64,000 bases of DNA from assembly GCF_030546645.1 (NCBI RefSeq), contig NZ_JAUOTO010000008.1, positions 310,001 through 374,000 of the forward strand, given 5' to 3'. The notes under the pieces were generated by a model. The model saw nothing but the letters and a program-made list of their open reading frames with translations. It was not told the origin of the DNA and made no database searches. Positions 23,604 through 31,514 of this stretch are shown here, piece by piece. Positions within the stretch are counted from its first letter, which is position 1, and every line of letters starts with the position of its first letter. This stretch comes from Flavitalea plasmicola. GTDB taxonomy: Bacteria; Bacteroidota; Bacteroidia; Chitinophagales; Chitinophagaceae. A program made the position numbers and the translations under genes.

Positions 23604-26159
23604 TTGATTCAAAAACCCGCTAACCTTTTTGCATTGTCGCTAAAGCAACCGATATTATTTTGCATTTTATTGAATTTGCTTCTGCTGGGCTGGCTTCCGG
23701 CTCTTCTCGCCCAGCGCGTCGTGGTTCACGGCACCGTCAGCAATCGCTTTACCAAAGAACGGATCCCTTTTGCCAGCATCTCCTGGAAAAAAGCCGGCCG
23801 CGGTATTGTTTCCGACAGCGCAGGTACTTTTACCATTCAGGCCGGCCGACGACAGGCCGACACCCTGCTGGTCAGTTCAGTAGGATTTGAGACCGTGTAT
23901 GTGCCCGTGGTATTGTCTAAGGATACGACGGAGGTGACTGTATTCCTGGAAAATACCCGTGACGCCGGCGAGGTGGTCGTCAAGTCCAGGTATAATCGCG
24001 GATTATTGTGGTGGAGAAAGATCGTCGCTAACAAACCGCTCAATAACCCGTATAAACAGGAGAGCTATTCCTATGAGCTATACAACAAGGTGGAAGTGGA
24101 TATTGATAACTTCAGCAGGAAAAAATTCGAACAGTACAAATTACTAAAACCATTTGGATTTATATTGGATAATATCGACAGCGTGTCGGAAGACAAACCT
24201 TTTTTACCCGTATTCATCACCGAGTCGATCTCCGACTGCTATTTCGCGATCAACCCATTGCGGGAAAGAGAGGAGATCAAGGCCATCAAGACCAATGGAA
24301 TTAAAAATGAATCCATCCTTCAGTACATGGGCGGGCTGAACCAGCGTATCAATTCCTACGACAACTATATGACTTTGTTCGGTAAGGAATTCATCAGCCC
24401 CTTAAGCTCCGTGGGTGATCATTATTACAATTACAGGGGCGCGGATACACAGTACATTGCAGGTGAGCGTTATCTCCATCTGCTGTTTACTCCTAAAAGA
24501 GAAGGAGAGAATACTTTTGCCGGCGACTGCTGGGTCCATCACACCAGCTGGGGCATCCGGAAGATCACGTTGAATATGTCTTCCTCAGCCAGCATTAACT
24601 TTGTCAACCGGCTGAGTCTCATACAGGAATTTTCCCGTCGCAGCGACAGCTCGTGGGTCTTCACCAAAGACAAATTCGTGGCGGAGCTTTCCCCCCTAAA
24701 AAAAGACAAGCTGGCTTTTATAGCCCGGAAAACAAGCTTGTATAGCAACATCCGGATGAATGAGCCTTTCATCGAAGCGGCCCTGGAAAAAAATGTGCTC
24801 AATGAAAAAGTCGTCATCCAGGACAGCGCCCGGGAAAAAGATACCGCTTACTGGAGCAGCCACCGGGCCGAGCCACTCAGTAAGAACGAAGAGCGCGTGT
24901 ATAAGATGATCGATACGTTGCAGAAAATGCCCCTCTTCAAAAAATACACCGATATCGCCACCTTCATCGTGGACGGTCGCAAACAGCTGGGCAAGATAGA
25001 GATCGGCCCCTGGTTCAAATGGATCAGCGGCAATCAGCTGGAAAAGGTCCGCCTGCGCTTTGATGTCGCTACTACCAGGCTTTTCAGTGAGAACCTATGG
25101 CTGCACGGCTACCTTGCCTATGGGTTCAGGGACCGTACGTTCAAAGGCAAGGGAGAGTTCACCTACAAATTCCCCGGAAAGAATGGCTATAGCGTACACG
25201 CCTCCTATACAAAAGATCTGGACAATGGTCGCACCCGCAACAATGACGAGGATATTACCACCGACAACCTGTTCAGCCAGCTCATCCGCCGGCACGGTAT
25301 CCGCCAGAAATTCCTCATGGAAAAAGAAGCAAAGTGCTGGGTCCGGAAAGAATGGGGTAATGTCTTTTCCGCACAACTGTCTTTTTCCAGGACGGACTAT
25401 GAGACCTTCGCTCCACTGCCTCCCAAAGAAATGTTCTCCAACAGGGAGGATCACAACATCGTCACCAGTGAGCTGGGATTAAAGCTCCGCTATTCTCCAG
25501 GCGCAAAGGTCATCCGGACGAAAAGAAGAGAGTTCCGCATGAACGGTGAAAAACCCACGCTGGAAGCAGGCTTCTTTGCCAGCCTGCCTGACGTATTGGG
25601 CAATACTTATAAATATCAGAAGATCAGCCTCTCCCTCAACCAGGACTTCCGCCTCCCCCGCTGGGGCAAGGTCAGCTACAGGGTATTCGGAGGCAAGATC
25701 TTCGGTGATCCCCTGCCTTTTATGCTGCTGGAGATCCATCCCGGTAACGAGATCTATTACTACAATAAAAATTCGTTTAACCTGATGAATCGTTTTGAAT
25801 ACATCAGCGATCGTTATGCAGGCTTCAGCCTTGAACATAATTTCGAAAAGAAACTATTGAACCTGCTGCCTTTCCTGCGCAAAACGACCTTACGGCAATT
25901 CTGGAATGTAAAAGCGGTCTGGGGAGACCTGTCCCCGGCAAATAAACAGCTGAACCTGCAGGATTTCCCCAATTACCGGCTTCGGTCCTTGCGAAGCAAC
26001 GGATACGTGGAAGCCGGCACCGGCATCGACAATATCTTCCGGTATTTCAGGGTTGACCTGGTATGGCGTTTTGCCCCGCCCCAGCAGGTAGTGGTCCTCA
26101 ATAACAAAAATTCCATTTACAACTTCGGGATCTTCGGCAGCTTCCATTTCCAATTCTAA
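23604..26159 (+). CDS. DUF5686 outer-membrane protein with carboxypeptidase-like domain (TTG start)
   Basis: 851 residues; the only plausible starts are TTG at 23604 or the CTG before it, since an in-frame stop lies at 23592 and the next Met is beyond the signal peptide (FCILLNLLLLGWLPALLAQR). A CarbopepD_reg-like domain (about 38-125) holds VVHGTVSNRFTKERIPFASI and SVGFETVYVPVVL, followed by DUF5686 with RGLLWWRKIVANKPLNNPY and YELYNKVEVDIDNFSRKKF. The rest is beta-strand-rich with a C-terminal FGIFGSFHFQF, as for an outer-membrane barrel. Role unknown in the family. Its last 4 nt overlap the convergent secreted-protein gene. Confidence 0.88.
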   Translation: MIQKPANLFALSLKQPILFCILLNLLLLGWLPALLAQRVVVHGTVSNRFTKERIPFASISWKKAGRGIVSDSAGTFTIQAGRRQADTLLVSSVGFETVYVPVVLSKDTTEVTVFLENTRDAGEVVVKSRYNRGLLWWRKIVANKPLNNPYKQESYSYELYNKVEVDIDNFSRKKFEQYKLLKPFGFILDNIDSVSEDKPFLPVFITESISDCYFAINPLREREEIKAIKTNGIKNESILQYMGGLNQRINSYDNYMTLFGKEFISPLSSVGDHYYNYRGADTQYIAGERYLHLLFTPKREGENTFAGDCWVHHTSWGIRKITLNMSSSASINFVNRLSLIQEFSRRSDSSWVFTKDKFVAELSPLKKDKLAFIARKTSLYSNIRMNEPFIEAALEKNVLNEKVVIQDSAREKDTAYWSSHRAEPLSKNEERVYKMIDTLQKMPLFKKYTDIATFIVDGRKQLGKIEIGPWFKWISGNQLEKVRLRFDVATTRLFSENLWLHGYLAYGFRDRTFKGKGEFTYKFPGKNGYSVHASYTKDLDNGRTRNNDEDITTDNLFSQLIRRHGIRQKFLMEKEAKCWVRKEWGNVFSAQLSFSRTDYETFAPLPPKEMFSNREDHNIVTSELGLKLRYSPGAKVIRTKRREFRMNGEKPTLEAGFFASLPDVLGNTYKYQKISLSLNQDFRLPRWGKVSYRVFGGKIFGDPLPFMLLEIHPGNEIYYYNKNSFNLMNRFEYISDRYAGFSLEHNFEKKLLNLLPFLRKTTLRQFWNVKAVWGDLSPANKQLNLQDFPNYRLRSLRSNGYVEAGTGIDNIFRYFRVDLVWRFAPPQQVVVLNNKNSIYNFGIFGSFHFQF

Positions 26160-28126
26160 AGCTGACCCCTCTTGATAAAGGATCCCACCTGTCGCCGCCC
26201 TTCCATTTCAACAACCAGGAAATAAGTGGCCGGAGCCAATGTATGCAGGGACAAAGGAATGGAGTTGGCGCCTTTATGAAGGACTAATGCAAACGTCAGG
26301 AGCGTTCCGCCCTGCGCATTGTAGACCTTTGCCACTGCGCTCCCATCCCTCTCTGACATCACCGTCAGCAGCGGCCGGTCCGTCACAGGATTGGGCTGCA
26401 GGCGGAAGGAAAATGATGCCGGCGGCGCCCTTCGTTTCACTGCTGCTATTTGAGAATAAGTGAGATCACCTTGTCCATGCTGCCATACGAGCCTGTAATA
26501 AACATCACCGTCCATGTTTTCTGCAGCGTCAATATAACGATAGAGGATCAGATCCTCTTTGGCTGGCAATGAAGCGACTTCAGTAAAATGGGACTGGTCG
26601 ACGGACCGTTGGATGATAAAGCTGCGGATGTCCGTCGCCGGTGCTGGCGAATAAAGCGCCCAGCTTACAACAATGCCGGGACCAGATGGGTCCGCTGTAA
26701 AATACCTAAGCTCAGACGATGCCAGCACGACACAGGTCGGTCCCGCCGATACGGGAGGCGTATAGCTGCTCTTCCCCAGTCCCGCTCCACCTGGCAACGC
26801 ACCGTTGGCTAATCCCTGGCACGCAACCTTCGTATTACCAAGGCTGACAATCCCGTTGGAGCCTCCGTTCACTACGGCCGTGACAGACGCAGGAACGCCG
26901 GTGCCGGCCGTCCATACAAGCCCTCCTCCTCCTCCTCCGCCCGGGCCGGTGCAGTCATTCACCCTGTTGCTGGCGTCGGAGCCTCGCCCGCCTTTGGCCT
27001 CCGCTGTAACAGCTCCGGTGATGGCAGCAGCGTTCAAAATGATCGCCCCTCCTCCTCCTCCGCCGCCGCCGCCATCCCCCTCTGCCTGGTAGGGATCGTT
27101 GTTGGTCGGATTGACAGAAGCAATCCCGGAGGCCAGCAGCCTGCCGCCGCCGCCCGCAATAGTCGCCGCCGAAAGGATAATGATACCTCCCCCATTACCG
27201 CCAGGCGTGCCCACGCCGTTGTTTTCATGTCCGCTGCCACCGCCGCCGCCGAAAAAGATCCGGTTGGCGCCCGTAGTATAGCCATAGGAAGACAGGCTGC
27301 AGCCCCCAACGCCCGGATAAGGGCCATGACAGGATGTGATCGACTCACCGGCACGCTTGCCTCCTATCCCTCCCGCTCCATAATTGCCGCCCCCGCCGCC
27401 GCCTGTGTTGGCATTATTACCACCGCCGCCGCCATTGGCCAGCTTGCCCCTTCCATATTCCGCATTGAGGATATAGCCAGTGATACCCTCCCCTTTCCTG
27501 CCGCCGGTGATGTTACCCGAAGCCGGCATAGGCAGGAAGAAATTGGTTACATTGTCTAAAGGACTGCAATCATACGTTGGCGTGGGATAGTTCACCAGCG
27601 CTCCGCCCTGGAATCCAAGACCGCTGACATCGATATCCGCATTCAGGGTGATCGTGCCGGACGCTTCAAGCACGACAATGCCCCCTTTCCCCGTTGCAGG
27701 GTCCCAGGGCGAGGCGGTCACCGCCCCTGCAATGACGACATCCGAATAAGAAGGGATGCTCACCAGCTGGACTTGACCGGCAACGCTGTACGCATTGACG
27801 AACTGATCTCTCAGCCGGACGTCATTGCCGCTGATAGTGCAGATAGTATTGAACTCATAACCACCCGCATTGTTAAGCGCTGTAATATCGCCGAAAGTGG
27901 AAGTATTGGTAGCCGTAATGGCCGCACCTTTTGCCTGATGGATCAGGACCCGCTGACCCACGGTCAGTCCCGCGGCGTTGTCGACCGTCACCGTATTAGC
28001 GCCGCTATTGACGGCAGTCACCTGGTAGTAACTATTCACAATGCCGGACACCGACTGGCCATTGGAGAAGTGGCAGACGGCAATAAGTAGGGTCAATAGC
28101 AATACTATCCTTGCGCAGGCTTTCAT
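26156..28126 (-). CDS. Secreted glycine-rich protein with type A T9SS sorting domain
   Basis: 656 residues with a Sec signal (MKACARIVLLLTLLIAVCHF). The N-terminal third is beta-rich. Residues ~230-440 carry repeated poly-glycine blocks (NGGGGGNNANTGGGGGGNYG; FGGGGGSGHENNG; DGGGGGGGGGAIIL; GPGGGGGGGLVW) alternating with short hydrophobic strands such as GGIIILSAATI. A fibronectin-like segment (about 490-560) and a C-terminal T9SS type A domain (about 575-656, with FRLQPNPVTDRPLLTV and YFLVVEMEGRRQVGSFIK) follow. It is therefore exported through the outer membrane and attached or released at the surface. The glycine blocks could form polyglycine-II bundles, as in ALK or phage tail proteins (inference). 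Confidence 0.82.
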   Translation of the reverse strand: MKACARIVLLLTLLIAVCHFSNGQSVSGIVNSYYQVTAVNSGANTVTVDNAAGLTVGQRVLIHQAKGAAITATNTSTFGDITALNNAGGYEFNTICTISGNDVRLRDQFVNAYSVAGQVQLVSIPSYSDVVIAGAVTASPWDPATGKGGIVVLEASGTITLNADIDVSGLGFQGGALVNYPTPTYDCSPLDNVTNFFLPMPASGNITGGRKGEGITGYILNAEYGRGKLANGGGGGNNANTGGGGGGNYGAGGIGGKRAGESITSCHGPYPGVGGCSLSSYGYTTGANRIFFGGGGGSGHENNGVGTPGGNGGGIIILSAATIAGGGGRLLASGIASVNPTNNDPYQAEGDGGGGGGGGGAIILNAAAITGAVTAEAKGGRGSDASNRVNDCTGPGGGGGGGLVWTAGTGVPASVTAVVNGGSNGIVSLGNTKVACQGLANGALPGGAGLGKSSYTPPVSAGPTCVVLASSELRYFTADPSGPGIVVSWALYSPAPATDIRSFIIQRSVDQSHFTEVASLPAKEDLILYRYIDAAENMDGDVYYRLVWQHGQGDLTYSQIAAVKRRAPPASFSFRLQPNPVTDRPLLTVMSERDGSAVAKVYNAQGGTLLTFALVLHKGANSIPLSLHTLAPATYFLVVEMEGRRQVGSFIKRGQL

Positions 28127-28203
28127 AATATATTGGACAACGCCTGTAAAATACGGCTTTTCCCTAATACGTCCAAGTCTGAAGCTTGCTGACCTGCCAG
28201 GTA

Positions 28204-29292
28204 TTAAAATCTATAACTCATTGAGCTACCTTTAGATATGGCCAATTCCGCCAACCGGGTGCCGTCTACGCGGGCCTTGATCTTTGCAAAAGCAATCTCC
28301 CTGGAAGTGGAAATATCATCTGCAAAAGGAGAAAATCCACAGTCGTCCGTCGTGCCCAGCTGTTCGAAAGGAATAATTTCGGCAGCCTCCAGGATAACAT
28401 CGCGGATCTCCCCGGGCGTCTCAACGCTCGGGTTAAGCACATCGGTTACCCCGAGGAAAACACGCTGCCCCGGCCGCATAGCCTCCCGTATAGACCGCAA
28501 TACTGACGGCTTGTCTCTTTCAGCCGCATATTCCAGGTAAAAACTCCCGGCATTGAGCTGGAACAATAAAGGCAAAAGTTTGGTATAAGCAATGTCGGCG
28601 CTGTGCGTCGAATCATGATCTCCTCCGGGACAGGAATGGATCCCTATCTTCTTCCTTTCTTCCTCCGTGAAGCGGCCTAGCACCTGGTTATTCAGGTCGA
28701 TGAAAGATCGCAACAGCCCGCCGCTGGGATCCAGCTTCAAAGACAGCCTGGCCTCCGTGAAATCGATCTGTACATTATATGCTCCGCTGTCCAGGCATCT
28801 TCTTATGTCGGCTTCTGCCTCATCCACGAGATCAACGATAAACTGCTCCCGGGAATACCCTTCTATCCCCTCAGTGGGATAAAGCAAACTTAGCGCTGAT
28901 GCCGAGATCACCGCTTGCTTAACAGGCAGCCTGGTCCATTTCCTGGCGTTGTTCAGATATTCATCCGCATACGTCTGGTAACGGAAAGGCCCCTGTGTGA
29001 TCTTTGGCAGCTGCCTGGTATGCCCGTCCGCGAAAGGAATGGTTACCCCATCGGGTGACAAATGCTGCATGCCGGCGATGGGATAAGTGACGAAGCTGGG
29101 CTTGGATTGCTCCCCGTCCGTGACGACTCCGGACCCTGTCTGCTCCAGACGTCGAATGGTATCGGAAAGCGCTGCGTCGATTAGTTGCTGCAGGCCTCTG
29201 TCATCCAGCTCACCCGCCGCATAGGCCTTCATACCAAGGATCAGCTCGACAGGACGAGGAATGCTTCCGATTTGTTCTGTAGGTATGTTCAT
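28204..29292 (-). CDS. MetE C-terminal-domain-like (UROD/MetE superfamily) methyltransferase
   Basis: 362 residues, a single TIM barrel like the C-terminal half of cobalamin-independent methionine synthase. Seen: IPTEQIGSIPRP at the start (residues 3-14), GSGVVTDGEQSKPSFVTYP (~53-71), VQIDFTEARLSL with the substrate acid, IGIHSCPGGDHD (zinc His and Cys), and TTDDCGFSPFADD (zinc Cys). The zinc set supports thiol methyl transfer. The stand-alone proteins of this group accept varied methyl donors, and some are vinyl/epoxyalkane-CoM-type enzymes, so the exact reaction is not certain. Not part of a met operon. Confidence 0.82.
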   Translation of the reverse strand: MNIPTEQIGSIPRPVELILGMKAYAAGELDDRGLQQLIDAALSDTIRRLEQTGSGVVTDGEQSKPSFVTYPIAGMQHLSPDGVTIPFADGHTRQLPKITQGPFRYQTYADEYLNNARKWTRLPVKQAVISASALSLLYPTEGIEGYSREQFIVDLVDEAEADIRRCLDSGAYNVQIDFTEARLSLKLDPSGGLLRSFIDLNNQVLGRFTEEERKKIGIHSCPGGDHDSTHSADIAYTKLLPLLFQLNAGSFYLEYAAERDKPSVLRSIREAMRPGQRVFLGVTDVLNPSVETPGEIRDVILEAAEIIPFEQLGTTDDCGFSPFADDISTSREIAFAKIKARVDGTRLAELAISKGSSMSYRF

Positions 29293-29365
29293 GATTTTTC
29301 ATTTTAAAAATTAACAAATCACACCTTAAGGTAACAATATTTATCTTTACCCCCAATTTCTTTAC

Positions 29366-30244
29366 ATGGTCAGTTATAATCCCAAAGAATGGACTTCTCT
29401 TATCTTCCGGTTCCACGAGGCGGACACTTTCCGGAAACTGCTTTGGCTGATAGTTGCTTTCTGCGGATATGCCTGGCTGATAGCATTTCTGGAAGCCAGC
29501 GTCTTCAAGGTGTCGGAGACCAGCCACCTGAGGAATATCACCGCACTGCATAGCATATTGGGGTTCGTCATTTCACTGCTGCTGGTGTTCCGCACCAATA
29601 CAGCCTATGACCGCTGGTGGGAAGGACGAAAGCTCTGGGGCGCCCTGGTGAACAATAGCCGCAACCTGGCCATCAAACTTTCCGCCATACTGGGCAAAGA
29701 CGATGAAGTGAGCTGCAGCTTTTTCCGTAACATCATACCCTCCTACGCCGCCGCCCTCAGGGACCACCTGCGCAACGACATCACCCGGATTGAGTTATTT
29801 GACAACAATCCCGCCCTTGTCGATCAGCTGGATCATCAAAAACATATCCCCAATCAAATAGCAGGCCTGATGCTGGCAAAAGTGATGGAGTTGCACCGCG
29901 CAGGCAGGATCAGCGGCGAACAGCTCATTTTCCTCAACCCGGAGCTGCAGTCCTTTACTGAAATATGCGGCGCCTGTGAAAGGATCAAGAATACGCCCAT
30001 CCCTTTTTCCTATACCGTCTTCATCAAGAAATTCATCTTTTTTTATGTCCTGTCCCTCCCGCTGGGATATGTCTTCAGCATGGGTTACCTGATAGTGCCG
30101 GTGACGGGGTTTGTCTTTTATGTAGTGGCCAGCCTGGAGCTGATCGCGGAAGAAATAGAAGATCCTTTCGGCAAAGATTCCAATGATCTGCCCACAGCGA
30201 AGATCGCCCACAATATCCAGGTGCATATCCACGAGTTGCTGTGA
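29366..30244 (+). CDS. Bestrophin-family anion channel
   Basis: 292 residues with four main hydrophobic helices, inner membrane. The N-terminal half has LLVFRTNTAYDRWWEGRKLW, the bestrophin signature (residues ~75-95), then SRNLAIKLSAIL. The C-terminal part has FKKFIFF-like helices ending SLELIAEEIEDPFGKDSNDL, the conserved acidic patch that closes bacterial homologues (UPF0187). Such channels form pentamers that pass chloride or, in some bacteria, sodium. It is followed by the OsmC-like gene at 44 nt. Confidence 0.9.
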   Translation: MVSYNPKEWTSLIFRFHEADTFRKLLWLIVAFCGYAWLIAFLEASVFKVSETSHLRNITALHSILGFVISLLLVFRTNTAYDRWWEGRKLWGALVNNSRNLAIKLSAILGKDDEVSCSFFRNIIPSYAAALRDHLRNDITRIELFDNNPALVDQLDHQKHIPNQIAGLMLAKVMELHRAGRISGEQLIFLNPELQSFTEICGACERIKNTPIPFSYTVFIKKFIFFYVLSLPLGYVFSMGYLIVPVTGFVFYVVASLELIAEEIEDPFGKDSNDLPTAKIAHNIQVHIHELL

Positions 30245-30288
30245 TTCACAATGGAATTTTCGCTAATTTGTCCCGCTAACTAAAATCC

Positions 30289-30957
30289 ATGCACATGCAT
30301 TATAAATTCGAAAAACCTGTCTCGGGGACCATCGGTACGGAGAAATACCAATGCAGCATCGAATGGCGGAACGGGAAATTCATCGCGGACGAGCCGGAGC
30401 ATACAGGAGGAAAAGATACGGGACCCGACCCCAGCACCCTGCTTTTATCCTCCCTTATTAGCTGCACGCTGATCACTCTCCGCATGTACATCGATCGCAA
30501 AGGCTGGGATATCCCGGAAATAAAAATAAGCGCCAATCTCTTTCACACTATCCAGGACGATAAGACCACCACTGTAATTGACAGGGATATCTCTTTCCCA
30601 GGCCCCCTGCCGCCCGATCCGGAGAAAAAAGAAAGGTTACTGGAGATCGCCCAACATTGCCCTATCTCAAAGATCCTGGAAGGTGGCATCAAGGTCCGCA
30701 GCTTTGTATACCATGAAGAGGCAGTGGAAAAAGAGATGAAGTATCCCAATAATGACATCACCGTCATTTGGAAACCCGAAGTTTGTAAACACTCCGGCCG
30801 CTGCGTCACCCAGTTGCCCCGTGTATTCGACCTGAAGAGCAGGCCCTGGATAAACATGAGCGGGGCCGATACAGCGGCCATCATCGACCAGGTGAATAAA
30901 TGCCCCACCGGGGCCCTGTCGTATGTCCGCAACGAAAAAGACCAACAGACCACCTAG
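30289..30957 (+). CDS. OsmC-like domain fused to a divergent [4Fe-4S] mono-cluster domain
   Basis: 222 residues. Residues ~1-140 are an OsmC/Ohr-like fold (WRNGKFIADEPEHTGGKDTG, LLLSSLISCTLITLRMYIDR), where the usual C-terminal peroxidatic cysteine matches LISCTL; a second Cys is in LLEIAQHCPIS. Residues ~155-215 are the Mjo-type iron-sulphur domain of the Fer4_19 family: EVCKHSGRCVTQLPRVFDLK, then INMSGADTAAIIDQVNKCPT. Fused organic-peroxide or thiol chemistry with a single cluster suggests a redox-sensing or detoxification role (inference). Starts at ATG 30289. Confidence 0.85.
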   Translation: MHMHYKFEKPVSGTIGTEKYQCSIEWRNGKFIADEPEHTGGKDTGPDPSTLLLSSLISCTLITLRMYIDRKGWDIPEIKISANLFHTIQDDKTTTVIDRDISFPGPLPPDPEKKERLLEIAQHCPISKILEGGIKVRSFVYHEEAVEKEMKYPNNDITVIWKPEVCKHSGRCVTQLPRVFDLKSRPWINMSGADTAAIIDQVNKCPTGALSYVRNEKDQQTT

Positions 30958-31022
30958 AACAGGCATTGTCGGATTTATTCTATTTTAAGCGCCTCCAATA
31001 CGGCAATTTTGTCTTAAAAAAG

Positions 31023-31508
31023 ATGAAACTACTCGTTTTGGGCAGCAGCGGCTTGATGGCCGGCCTGTTTTTCGCTTACGCATGCTCTGTCAACCCCGGC
31101 CTGGGCCGGCTTTCTGACGCCAGCTATCTCGCCGCTATGCAATCCATCAATCGCGCGATCCTGAACCCCGTGTTTCTCATTGTCTTCACGGGTACGGCCC
31201 TGCTGCTGCCCGTCAGTACCTGGCGCATTTTCGAAAGGCCGGCATCCCTGCCTTTTTATTATTTGCTGGCAGCGTCCGTTATATATGTCGTGTGTGTCTT
31301 TGGCTTCACCATGATTGGCAATGTCCCTTTGAACGACCGCCTCGATGCTTTCGATCTCTCTGCCGCCTCCCCGGAAGCGCTCGCCCGGATGCGGACTGAC
31401 TTTGAAGGTCCCTGGAATGCCTGGCACCTGGTCAGGACCATTGCCGCCACCCTCTCCTTCCTGCTCGCTGTCATGGCTTACCTGACTCCACTGAAAACAA
31501 TCAAATAA
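31023..31508 (+). CDS. DUF1772 (anthrone-oxygenase-like) membrane protein
   Basis: 161 residues from the ATG at 31023, four membrane helices (residues ~4-24, 50-70, 78-100, 135-155). The pattern SGLMAGLFFAYACSVNPGLG, then FTMIGNVPLNDRLDAF and FEGPWNAWHLVRTIAATL is that of the DUF1772 family. A same-frame extension upstream to 30900 overlaps the OsmC-like gene and is dismissed. Probably an inner-membrane protein in a small cluster with the two genes before it. Reaction unknown. Confidence 0.82.
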   Translation: MKLLVLGSSGLMAGLFFAYACSVNPGLGRLSDASYLAAMQSINRAILNPVFLIVFTGTALLLPVSTWRIFERPASLPFYYLLAASVIYVVCVFGFTMIGNVPLNDRLDAFDLSAASPEALARMRTDFEGPWNAWHLVRTIAATLSFLLAVMAYLTPLKTIK

Positions 31509-31514
31509 TACTCC

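Noticed and set aside
26930-27070. CTCCTC/CCGCCG runs as a microsatellite
   Set aside because: The runs follow the codons of glycine blocks on the minus strand and are imperfect, so they reflect protein composition rather than a DNA repeat.
26805-27281. Proline-rich open frames with PPPPPP runs
   Set aside because: These are the opposite strand of polyglycine codons in the T9SS protein and carry no independent signal.
30900-31022. Upstream extension of the DUF1772 gene
   Set aside because: It overlaps the OsmC-like gene, and the residues before MKLLVLGSSG have no family resemblance.
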